NCBI GenBank assembly: GCA_002509325.1
Contig: DADO01000063.1
Span: 47,690 to 57,103 of the forward strand
Origin: Methanosarcina sp. UBA402
GTDB lineage: Archaea > Halobacteriota > Methanosarcinia > Methanosarcinales > Methanosarcinaceae
Reading direction: 5' to 3'
Length of the DNA stretch: 9,414 nt
Shown piece by piece: positions 1 to 5,921 of this stretch. The position numbers and the translations under genes are program-made. The first letter of the stretch is position 1, and every line of letters begins with the position of its first letter. The notes under the pieces are model-generated. The model searched no databases. It was not told the origin of the DNA and saw nothing but the letters and a program-made list of their open reading frames with translations.

Positions 1-56
1 ATAGCAAGCTAATACAATAGCAAGATAATACAATAGTAAGATAATACAATAACAAG
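1..56. repeat. 16-bp direct tandem repeat, about 3.5 copies
   Basis: The unit AATACAATAGCAAGAT repeats with a strict period of 16 bases. The copies diverge slightly (CAATAGCAAG, CAATAGTAAG, CAATAACAAG). The last copy runs directly into the GGAGG ribosome binding site (56-60) of the next small gene. The array is cut by the window start, so more copies may lie upstream. It is too short and has no spacers, so it is not a CRISPR array. A slippage-derived minisatellite in a 5' leader is the simplest reading. Confidence 0.85.
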
Positions 57-66
57 GAGGCAAAAA

Positions 67-231
67 GTGAAGATTGAACTTTCAGTAGACGGGAGAAAAA
101 TTCCGATGAATGATTTTGTCCAGAAAATCGTAGTAAATGTTGTTAAAGCAATGGTGGAAACATTACATAGTATCAATGCCGGCTGGAAGGAAATTTCTAT
201 CTATATTGAAAAAGATGATGTAAATGAATAA
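67..231 (+). CDS. Small conserved-looking hypothetical protein, 54 residues
   Basis: This is a 54-codon open frame starting with GTG and ending in TAA. A strong GGAGG ribosome binding site at 56-60 sits 6 bases before the start, which is the main reason to believe it. The protein begins (M)KIELSVDGRKIPMNDFVQKI and ends in an alternating, acidic segment (EISIYIEKDD). This suggests a small alpha/beta fold: a first strand, a loop with the IPMNDFV turn, one amphipathic helix at about residues 15-36, and a last strand. It has no membrane segment, signal peptide or cysteine. I recall similar short archaeal proteins of unknown function with an N-terminal strand followed by an 'IPxNxFV' turn, but no function can be assigned. 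It is followed by AT-rich DNA with T-tracts (about 281-310) that could end transcription. Its promoter is outside the window or hidden in the repeat. Confidence 0.7.
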   Translation: MKIELSVDGRKIPMNDFVQKIVVNVVKAMVETLHSINAGWKEISIYIEKDDVNE

Positions 232-496
232 AAAGAGATGAGGATTTCCTGAAAAAAGAGAATTAGTGCTTCTGATATCGAATTTTTCTATTTCTAGTAC
301 TGAGCTTTCCTATTTTTAGATAATTTTTGAATAATAATTTCGAAATTTTCATTTTATCATATTTCTCTTATGCTTCAACTTCAGCGTTCCTTAACATCGA
401 GGTCTCTTACCATTCTTTTTATAGAGGCTTACAAGACTACCCCGTTACGATTGGATCAAAGTAAAAATTCATTGGCTGATATTTTTATGCAATAAG

Positions 497-509
497 AATA
501 TATAAAAGG
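497..509 (+). promoter_or_regulatory. Candidate TATA box for the symporter gene
   Basis: AATATATAAAAGG is a good match to an archaeal TATA box. It lies about 105 bases before the ATG at 611. Transcription would begin roughly 25 bases downstream, near 525-532, giving a leader of about 80 bases that contains the 12-bp tandem duplication. A very similar string (GATATAAAAGG) occurs at 3459-3469. The call rests on motif and position only. Confidence 0.45.
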
Positions 510-541
510 TAATATTTAGGAACTGAAATTAATATTTTCAG

Positions 542-569
542 AAAACTCGATAAAAAACTCGATAAAAAA
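542..569. repeat. 12-bp tandem duplication in the predicted symporter leader
   Basis: AAAACTCGATAA occurs at 542-553 and again, directly adjoining, at 554-565, with the A-run continuing to 569. It lies between the TATA-like box and the start codon. It is too short for a confident operator call. Confidence 0.6.
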
Positions 570-610
570 GATGTTCTTATCTATGATAGTAATTTTTTGA
601 AGGTATTCTT

Positions 611-2530
611 ATGAATAGTTATAGTATTTTCTTGGTAATGCTTGCAGTCTATATAACCGGTCTTTTGTCTATTGGCTGGTATTTTAATAAAAACCAGAAA
701 TCGGTTACTGACTTCTGGCTCGCAGGGCGCAAGATAGGACCCTCAGCACTGGGGTTTTCAGCTGCAGCATCTTGGATAACAGCTGGAGGAATTTTTGCAG
801 TTACCGGATTTTATATGCTTCAGGGAATGGGATCAATATGGGGCTTTGTGGCTCCCAATGTTCTTGCCCTGCTCATTATTGCTGTGCTTGTGGGAAAAAT
901 TAAAAACTTGCCTGCAATTACCCAGCCTGAGCTTCTGGAACAAAGGTACGGTAGCGCGGTCAGGTGGCCAGTTGCCCTGATTATCACTGTAGTAATGATT
1001 CTTTTTGCAGTAGCCGACGTAACAGGGCTTTCTCTTGTGCTGCAGGTGTTTTACGGCCTTGATCCAATCTATGCCGCAATTATGGTTGCAATCGTAGTTT
1101 CCATTTACGTAACCCTTGGAGGGCTTGCGGCAGTGGTCTGGACAGATGTTATCCAGTTCTCTTTTCTTGCCATATTCACAATAGGAATGGCTTTTGCCAC
1201 AGTAGGAACAGTCACAGACGGCAGTCTTAACACAACTGCAATAAGTGTCTCAGAGCTCTTTGGAAATGTACCCGGAACCTGGTGGAATCCTTTTTCAATC
1301 GGTCTTCCTATGGTTCTGGTCTTTGTTCTGGCTATTATTCCGGGCTGGATTACAGAACAGGATCCCTGGCAGAAGGTATGGGCTGCACGGGATGCTAAAT
1401 CAGCCAGGCATGGAATGGTTATCGGATCCCTTATGATTAGTGTAATTTTCGCAGCATGTGCGGTGATTGCAATAGCCCTCAATTCCTTATATCCTGAAAT
1501 TTCGGAGCTTGGTTTTCCTGCAGGCATGGCACTTGCCGAACCTGCTCTCCTGAGCTTTGTCAATGAACGTTTTATTTCTTCTCCCTTAATAGTAGCTTTC
1601 TGTGCAATTGGGCTTGCAGCAGCTTCAATGTCTTGCACTGATACTTTTGCAACCTCAGGGGCTTCCTGTATCTCAAGAGACATTTACCAGAGATATATAA
1701 AGCCAGATGCAACGATGAAGGAAATGATGGTAGTAAACAGGGTAAGTGTGCTGTTTATTATACTAGCTGCAACAGCCGGATCATTCGTAATCTCCAATAT
1801 TATTGACGCTGTTCACATTGCAACCTTCATAGCAAGCGCCTCCTATTTCTTCCCATTAATGGGAGGTCTGTATTGGAAGCGAGCTACCAAAGAAGGAGCT
1901 TTTGCAGGCATGATAGTAGGGTTTACAGCCCAGGCAGTTCTTGTGGTTATTGACCTCATAAAAACCCAACCATTTTCCCCTTATTATCTTGAAACCCTTC
2001 ATCCTGCCCTGATGAACCACGGGGTTATTGTTGGAATGACCTTAAGCGCTATTGCTTTCTTTGGGGTATCCTTGATGACGAAACCTTCAAGCAGAGTCAA
2101 CCTTGCACCCTTTTTCGAAGAAGAAGCTGAAGAACTTGCCCGCTATGAAGCAAGGGAAATCAATGAAAAGGACCCTGAATACGTTGCTTTCCTCAAAAAT
2201 GTTGATGAAAAAGTCACAGGAGAACGTGCACACCTCCAGCTCAATCTTCGGGCTTCAGGAGCTCTAAGCTGGCATGAACTGGTAGAAAAACTTAAATTGA
2301 GCTCTCCTGCGTGGGTAACGCCTACAGGGCTTGATTCCGTATACAGGCTGACCCACGGTGATATGCTTGCTTGTGTAGCAGTTACTAGAGGAAGTAGAGA
2401 GAGGGACATCTGGCTCAAAGCTGAACCCAGGCTTGAGACTGTTATCAGGCAAAGAAAAGAACTTTTTACAGCTTATGAAGAGCTGAAAAAGGTACTTGGA
2501 AAGAAAGGTGTAGCTCTAGACTTCTATTAA
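611..2530 (+). CDS. Sodium:solute symporter family permease with C-terminal cytoplasmic extension
   Basis: A 639-residue integral membrane protein of the sodium:solute symporter (SSS/PutP-like) family, expected to import a small organic solute with Na+ across the cytoplasmic membrane. Visible family marks are DFWLAGRKIG (34-43) followed by the AAASWITAGG helix (51-60), GGLAAVVWTDVIQF (170-183), the core segment AAASMSCTDTFATSGASCIS then RDIYQRY (336-362), whose Ser/Asp positions match the Na+-site helix of the family, and the YWKRATKEGA loop (421-430). About 12-13 hydrophobic helices span residues 5-488. The remaining 150 residues are hydrophilic, acidic around 502-520 and basic near the end, so probably a cytoplasmic domain. 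The ATG is preceded by GAAGG at 599-603, 7 bases away. The substrate cannot be read from sequence; proline, pantothenate or another carboxylate are family possibilities. It may draw on the Na+ gradient produced by Mtr. Confidence 0.93.
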   Translation: MNSYSIFLVMLAVYITGLLSIGWYFNKNQKSVTDFWLAGRKIGPSALGFSAAASWITAGGIFAVTGFYMLQGMGSIWGFVAPNVLALLIIAVLVGKIKNLPAITQPELLEQRYGSAVRWPVALIITVVMILFAVADVTGLSLVLQVFYGLDPIYAAIMVAIVVSIYVTLGGLAAVVWTDVIQFSFLAIFTIGMAFATVGTVTDGSLNTTAISVSELFGNVPGTWWNPFSIGLPMVLVFVLAIIPGWITEQDPWQKVWAARDAKSARHGMVIGSLMISVIFAACAVIAIALNSLYPEISELGFPAGMALAEPALLSFVNERFISSPLIVAFCAIGLAAASMSCTDTFATSGASCISRDIYQRYIKPDATMKEMMVVNRVSVLFIILAATAGSFVISNIIDAVHIATFIASASYFFPLMGGLYWKRATKEGAFAGMIVGFTAQAVLVVIDLIKTQPFSPYYLETLHPALMNHGVIVGMTLSAIAFFGVSLMTKPSSRVNLAPFFEEEAEELARYEAREINEKDPEYVAFLKNVDEKVTGERAHLQLNLRASGALSWHELVEKLKLSSPAWVTPTGLDSVYRLTHGDMLACVAVTRGSRERDIWLKAEPRLETVIRQRKELFTAYEELKKVLGKKGVALDFY

Positions 2531-2531
2531 A

Positions 2532-2577
2532 AAGCTGAGGTTCTTAATCGAACCCTGGCTTATCTTTTAACTTTTTT
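2532..2577. terminator. Bidirectional terminator between converging genes
   Basis: The hairpin arms are AAGC plus GGTTC (2532-2543) and GAACC plus GCTT (2550-2561), with two G-T pairs and one mismatch between the two blocks and a 6-base loop. On the + strand it is followed by T-rich sequence (2562-2577). On the - strand the left flank gives a run of five T. It sits directly after the symporter stop codon (2528-2530) and just past the stop of the minus-strand gene (2576-2578), so it can serve both. In archaea the T-tracts may matter more than the hairpin. Confidence 0.6.
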
Positions 2578-3394
2578 AATATTTACTAAGTTTCGAGGCA
2601 TTCTCAAGGGTCTTTTTCCCAAAACAAAGATCTTCGAGGGAGAATACTTCAAAATTATAGATCCCCCTGTAGCCTGAAAGCAAATTCAGGACTGAAAAGT
2701 CAGCACAGCCTTTTCCTGGAGCCATATGCTTGTCTCCATCGTAATTTTCTGTCCATTTCCCACTGTTATCATGCAGATGAAGATGGATAATATGCTTCTT
2801 CAGAGTTTGGACAAATCTCCGGAGTTTTTCAGGATCCCCTCCACAGGTAAGGTTTGCGTGTCCTATGTCAAAGGTGGCCTTAAGGTGTTTGGAATTCACA
2901 GTCTCTATGGTCCGGAAAAGTTCTTCTGCTTCGCAGCAAAAGTTCGAAGGGTCTGTACCTTCTTTATTCTCAAGGCCCAGAGCAACTCCGTAGTCTTCGG
3001 CTAAGGAAGCAAGTGTGCTTAGATTTTTGACCATAGAGGAAAAAGACTTCTCCCTATCAGGCCCAACCCTACCTGGATGTAATACCACAACATGGGCACC
3101 GATCCGGTTTGCGAGCGCAATTGATTCTTCCACAAGGGTAAACTCTCTCTCGCCCATTCGGGCAGTGTCAACCTGAAGAGCTGAAGGGTATTCGGAGTCT
3201 CCAGAAGAATAAGGGGCGTGAACTGTGACAGCAAAATCATAGGTCGAGGTTTCGTCAAGCACCCTGTCAAGCTTTCTCATTTCAAGTGCTGAACCATTGT
3301 AAATCCCCAGCTTTGGAATATACAATTCTATGGACTCAACATGTTTCTTTAAGTCCTCAGGGGGCGCAGCAAAAGACGAGGCTCCTAAAATCAC
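2576..3394 (-). CDS. Sugar phosphate isomerase/epimerase-like TIM-barrel protein
   Basis: A 272-residue soluble protein of the xylose isomerase-like TIM-barrel superfamily (AP endonuclease family 2 fold). Strand-end motifs follow in barrel order: IELYIP (22-27), VHAPYSSG (58-65), VVVLHPGR (102-109), LGLENKEG (139-146), TFDIGHAN (174-181), HLHLHDNSG (204-212) and NFEVFS (247-252). Glu142, Asp176, His208 and Glu249 sit where the family binds a divalent metal; His106 and His179 are further active-site candidates. The length is normal for the family. Candidate activities are sugar isomerase, epimerase or endonuclease IV-like; the substrate is not readable. The start is GTG at 3394-3392: the upstream in-frame codons quickly hit a stop, and the first internal Met (residue 39) would remove the first barrel strand. 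No Shine-Dalgarno sequence is visible. The gene converges on the symporter gene and diverges from the mtr operon. Confidence 0.85.
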   Translation of the reverse strand: MILGASSFAAPPEDLKKHVESIELYIPKLGIYNGSALEMRKLDRVLDETSTYDFAVTVHAPYSSGDSEYPSALQVDTARMGEREFTLVEESIALANRIGAHVVVLHPGRVGPDREKSFSSMVKNLSTLASLAEDYGVALGLENKEGTDPSNFCCEAEELFRTIETVNSKHLKATFDIGHANLTCGGDPEKLRRFVQTLKKHIIHLHLHDNSGKWTENYDGDKHMAPGKGCADFSVLNLLSGYRGIYNFEVFSLEDLCFGKKTLENASKLSKY

Positions 3395-3411
3395 ACATTA
3401 TGCAAGGAAAC

Positions 3412-3423
3412 TAAATATAAAAA
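3412..3423 (-). promoter_or_regulatory. Candidate TATA box of the TIM-barrel gene
   Basis: Read on the - strand this is TTTTTATATTTA, a good archaeal TATA box. Its centre (about 3418) is about 25 bases from the GTG start at 3394. Transcription would therefore begin at or within a few bases of the start codon, which fits the missing ribosome binding site and suggests a leaderless mRNA. Confidence 0.45.
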
Positions 3424-3431
3424 TCCTTTTC

Positions 3432-3449
3432 TGATTCCTGCAGAAATCA
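3432..3449. promoter_or_regulatory. 18-bp imperfect palindrome upstream of the TIM-barrel promoter
   Basis: TGATTCCTG/CAGAAATCA is an inverted repeat with 8 of 9 base pairs matching and no spacer. It begins about 8 bases upstream of the minus-strand TATA box, a place where an archaeal activator or repressor could act. It includes a PstI-like CTGCAG core in otherwise AT-rich DNA. Operator function is inferred only. Confidence 0.4.
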
Positions 3450-3659
3450 AATTTGTGAGATATAAAAGGCAATCAATCGAGCGTAAAAGATAATTAAGCT
3501 AGTGTAAAAAAATTATTTAATCTTCTTTAAGAACTCAATGTCAAAATCCAGTGGTCACTTTAAGGTAAAGTAGAAAATAAATAGGGAGTAACTCTTGAAA
3601 TTTAGAAGGATTATTTTTATGCTACTAATGTAATAAAATTAGCACAAAATTAGCCAACA

Positions 3660-3675
3660 TATTTATATATAAATA
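3660..3675. promoter_or_regulatory. Perfect 16-bp palindrome containing a TATA-like core
   Basis: TATTTATATATAAATA is its own reverse complement. It contains a TATA box readable on both strands and is preceded on the left by two copies of AAAATTAGC spaced 11 bases apart. It could be an upstream mtr promoter, which would imply a leader of over 500 bases, or a promoter in either direction for a small RNA. In such AT-rich DNA, chance is a real alternative. Confidence 0.3.
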
Positions 3676-3806
3676 AGTGTTATCCCGTGAACTGTAGTAA
3701 ATATCCTATAAATAATTATCAAAAAAGATATATAGTTTTTAATCATACATATACCTTAACCTTAGATATAAACAGTATTAAATAATTGACTCCATGTGAT
3801 ACGAAA

Positions 3807-3844
3807 AACATTTCATTTTTGCCCCCTGAACAAATGAAAATGTT
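3807..3844 (+). promoter_or_regulatory. Long inverted repeat (hairpin) in the mtr upstream region
   Basis: The left arm AACATTTCATTT (3807-3818) pairs with the right arm AAATGAAAATGTT (3832-3844), leaving one bulged A. The 13-base loop (3819-3831) holds GCCCCCTG, the only C-rich cluster nearby. If the mtr transcript begins upstream of it, the RNA would form a 12-bp stem with a C-rich loop. Otherwise it may be a protein-binding site or the terminator of an unrecognised small RNA. It has no long U-tract after it on the + strand. Confidence 0.45.
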
Positions 3845-4167
3845 ACTACAGTACATAATTTATAAAAATAGATTATATAAAATCCAAAACAGAAGGGTTA
3901 TCTATTATAAAAATGAAAACTATACTTTTAAAAGATAAATAGTAAAATTCATTAGTTATAATCGGAATCTTTATATGAGATTGGAAAAAGTCATATTTCT
4001 TTATTTATATAATATCCAGATTTGTTCCTTTTTACTGGCCTGGCATATCTTATAAAATTGATTGTATATTATATAGGAATATAATAATATTTTAAAAGCC
4101 CGTCTATTTCGAAAGGTTTATGAATGATCCTATCTAATCCAAAAATTAACGTGCGTCATAATCATAT

Positions 4168-4177
4168 TTATTTATAA
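4168..4177 (+). promoter_or_regulatory. mtrE promoter: Candidate proximal TATA box of the mtr operon
   Basis: TTATTTATAA lies about 85 bases before the mtrE ATG. Transcription would start near 4195-4203 and give a leader of roughly 60 bases. It is the closest well-placed TATA-like string, but equally good ones lie at about 4001-4012 and further upstream, so this is one candidate among several. Confidence 0.3.
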
Positions 4178-4181
4178 TGAT

Positions 4182-4238
4182 ATGGCAGACGACTTCAAAA
4201 AAATACAGCGTTTTTTGAATCCGGCTTATTACATGTAA
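4182..4238 (+). other. Possible 18-residue leader peptide before mtrE
   Basis: ATG at 4182 opens an 18-codon frame encoding MADDFKKIQRFLNPAYYM, ending in TAA at 4236-4238, inside the palindrome at 4226-4241 and 21 bases before the mtrE ATG. The peptide has a natural composition (acidic start, amphipathic basic middle, aromatic end). The segment is richer in G+C than the surrounding leader. No Shine-Dalgarno sequence precedes it. It could be a leader peptide, the relic of a gene end, or chance. Confidence 0.2.
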
Positions 4239-4241
4239 TAA
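4226..4241. promoter_or_regulatory. Perfect 16-bp palindrome next to the mtrE ribosome binding site
   Basis: TTATTACATGTAATAA is a perfect palindrome ending 6 bases before the GGAGG at 4248-4252. As DNA it looks like a dimer-binding operator. As RNA it could fold only a weak 6-bp AU stem. Its place next to the ribosome binding site of the first mtr gene makes it the best local candidate for control of the operon. Confidence 0.45.
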
Positions 4242-4259
4242 TATAAAGGAGGAAAATGA

Positions 4260-5174
4260 ATGGAACCACTCATAAGCATGGGAGTGCTTGCACTTATTGG
4301 CGTAGCTGCGACCATTGCAGGTGCCTCTGAAGATCTGGAGTCTGATATCGGATCTCAGAGTAACCCTAACTCTCAGGTGCAGTTAGCTCCCCAAATGATG
4401 TTTCCGCATAGAATCTTTAACAAAGCTATATCTGGTGAACCCCCATCAAACGCATTAATGTGCTCGATTGGTGCAGCCGTTGCAACAGTGTTAATCAGTG
4501 AATTCACTCTATTTCCACTCTTTGCACTGGTATTAGGTTCCCTTATTGCAGCATGCGTGCATGGTACCTTTGCCGTAACTGCTACCATGGGCAGAAGTGC
4601 CAGCCAGAGTCGGTTCAAGCAGCCGATTTATCTGGACATGATAAGAAGTCACACCCCAGCAATTATGGGATTCGCTTTTATAACGACATTCTGTACGCTA
4701 ATAGTATCGTACTTGATGACCGTTGTGCTCGGACACCCCTTCCCGCTAACTATGCTGGCTTTTATCTGGGGTATTACGGTTGGTGCAATTGGTTCGTCCA
4801 CAGGTGACGTCCACTACGGTGCTGAGCGTGAATTCCAGCAGTTTGATTTTGGCTCTGGGTTAAATGCTTCAAACTCTGGAAACATTGTAAGATATGCTGA
4901 ATCCGGGCTCAGGAATGGGTTCGACAACTCCTGGTTCTGTGCCAAATTCGGAGGTCCTGTGACCGGGCTTGCTTTTGGTATGACCGTGTTCCTGGGAAGC
5001 TGGATAACCACTGTTTTTGATCCTGCAAAAGGCCCGACAATGGGCTGGCTCTCTGTTATTGCAGGTGTTGTTATTGTCCTTATATTAGTTATCTGGAACT
5101 GGAAGATCGAAGTCGCTGCCCGCGATGCGTTTGGACCTTATAAAGAGGATAAAAGTGAGGAGGTTTCGGCATGA
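4260..5174 (+). CDS. mtrE: Tetrahydromethanopterin S-methyltransferase subunit E
   Basis: A 304-residue membrane subunit of the Na+-translocating methyltransferase Mtr, which couples methyl transfer from methyl-tetrahydromethanopterin to coenzyme M with Na+ export. About six hydrophobic segments are visible (roughly 4-21, 64-104 as a pair, 131-179 as a pair, 228-250, 260-280). A long hydrophilic stretch at 22-62 (SEDLESDIGSQSNPNS) and a polar conserved-looking block around SSTGDVHYGAEREFQQFDFG (179-198) lie between them; Asp183 or the Glu residues there are candidates for ion handling. Length and N-terminus match Methanosarcina MtrE as I recall it. The ATG has GGAGG at 4248-4252, 7 bases upstream. 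It is the first gene of the operon, and its stop overlaps the mtrD start as ATGA. The mtrD ribosome binding site lies inside its last codons. Confidence 0.97.
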   Translation: MEPLISMGVLALIGVAATIAGASEDLESDIGSQSNPNSQVQLAPQMMFPHRIFNKAISGEPPSNALMCSIGAAVATVLISEFTLFPLFALVLGSLIAACVHGTFAVTATMGRSASQSRFKQPIYLDMIRSHTPAIMGFAFITTFCTLIVSYLMTVVLGHPFPLTMLAFIWGITVGAIGSSTGDVHYGAEREFQQFDFGSGLNASNSGNIVRYAESGLRNGFDNSWFCAKFGGPVTGLAFGMTVFLGSWITTVFDPAKGPTMGWLSVIAGVVIVLILVIWNWKIEVAARDAFGPYKEDKSEEVSA

Positions 5175-5920
5175 TTGAGGGTATAATGGCAAACATCCTC
5201 TGGCTGGTCTTTATTACACTCGGCGGCGCTCTGATTTCCTGGGGTGTCCACTTCATACCTGTAGGCGGTGCCCCTGCAGCTATGGCTCAGGCAACAGGTG
5301 TTGGTACCGGTACAGTGCAGCTGGCAGCAGGCGCAGGTCTTACTGGGCTTGTCAGTGCCGGGTTTATGATGAACGTAACAGAAAACCTTCCGCTGATTCT
5401 TGCCTCAGGTGCAGTGGGAGCAATGATCATGATTTCTGTGACCATGATTGTCGCTACCTGGGTTTATGTCTACGGTGTAGGCTGTGTGCCTTCTTCCGCA
5501 AAAGTAAAGACTGACCCTATAACAAAATACAGGCAGGATATCTATGTGTCTCAGGGAACTGAAGGGCACGGGATTCCGACTGTCAGTTTTGTGAGCGGGG
5601 TCATTGGCGCTGCTCTCGGTGGGATTGGAGGAGGGCTTGTTTACTACTCACTTATAGAGGTGGGCATGAGCATTGGCCTGACAGCAGGCGTAACCCCTGA
5701 TGTTGTAGGCAATTCACTTGTAGGAGTTGCAGCAATGTTTGCAATAGGCATTTTCATGGTAAACGCTGTAATTCCATCCTATAATATAGGAGGTACAATT
5801 GAAGGGTTCCACGATCCAAAATGGAAGAAATGGCCAAAAGCAGTAATTTCCTCCTTAATAGCATCACTATTGTGTGCTATTGTGGCGGTAATTGCAATAT
5901 TACAACTTGGAGGTATCTAA
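5171..5920 (+). CDS. mtrD: Tetrahydromethanopterin S-methyltransferase subunit D
   Basis: A 249-residue membrane subunit of Mtr, the expected partner of MtrC and MtrE in the membrane module that moves Na+. About six hydrophobic helices are visible (roughly 6-28, 48-66, 75-104, 135-157, 178-200, 222-245). The connecting loops are rich in Gly and include KTDPITKYRQDIYVSQGTEG (113-132) and a basic DPKWKKWPK segment (215-223), probably cytoplasmic. The start ATG overlaps the mtrE stop by 4 bases. GGAGG at 5159-5163 is 7 bases before it, so translation is both coupled and well primed. A second Met at residue 6 has no ribosome binding site of its own. Confidence 0.97.
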   Translation: MIEGIMANILWLVFITLGGALISWGVHFIPVGGAPAAMAQATGVGTGTVQLAAGAGLTGLVSAGFMMNVTENLPLILASGAVGAMIMISVTMIVATWVYVYGVGCVPSSAKVKTDPITKYRQDIYVSQGTEGHGIPTVSFVSGVIGAALGGIGGGLVYYSLIEVGMSIGLTAGVTPDVVGNSLVGVAAMFAIGIFMVNAVIPSYNIGGTIEGFHDPKWKKWPKAVISSLIASLLCAIVAVIAILQLGGI

Positions 5921-5921
5921 A

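Larger units (their letters stand above)
232..610. other. AT-rich intergenic region before the symporter gene
   Basis: There is no convincing gene here. Positions 232-365 are very T-rich, with T-tracts around 281-310 that may terminate the small upstream gene. Positions 370-470 are clearly richer in G+C than their flanks and hold a 41-codon open frame (370-495) without a ribosome binding site; it may be a gene remnant. Positions 497-509 carry a TATA-like box and 542-569 a 12-bp tandem duplication, both listed separately. Confidence 0.6.
3395..4259. other. 865-bp AT-rich divergent control region and mtr leader
   Basis: There is no long open frame on either strand. The stretch is very rich in A+T and contains many TATA-like strings (about 3459-3469 on +, 3660-3675, 4001-4012, 4070-4090, 4168-4177), so the mtr transcription start cannot be fixed by eye. 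It carries three dyad elements (3660-3675, 3807-3844, 4226-4241) and a 9-bp direct repeat AAAATTAGC at 3635-3643 and 3646-3654. The last 80 bases include an 18-codon open frame. A region this long before an operon for a central energy enzyme suggests several control signals, a long untranslated leader, or an unannotated small RNA. Confidence 0.6.

Noticed and set aside
1..60. CRISPR array
   Set aside because: The 16-bp units are directly adjacent without spacers, so this is a simple tandem repeat.
336..347. 12-bp palindrome AATTTCGAAATT
   Set aside because: It is short and in extreme AT context, not placed near a promoter or start codon; probably chance.
1105..1683. 192-codon open frame antisense to the symporter gene
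   Set aside because: It mirrors the hydrophobic codons of a clear SSS gene, has low-complexity composition, no ribosome binding site and no recognisable motif.
4124..4177. 17-codon frame (MILSNPKINVRHNHIYL) upstream of mtrE
   Set aside because: It is very short, AT-driven in composition, and overlaps the candidate TATA box; nothing sets it apart from chance.
4236..4249. TATA-like TAATAATATAAAGG next to mtrE
   Set aside because: It overlaps the ribosome binding site, so a transcript from it would start inside mtrE and could not express the full gene.
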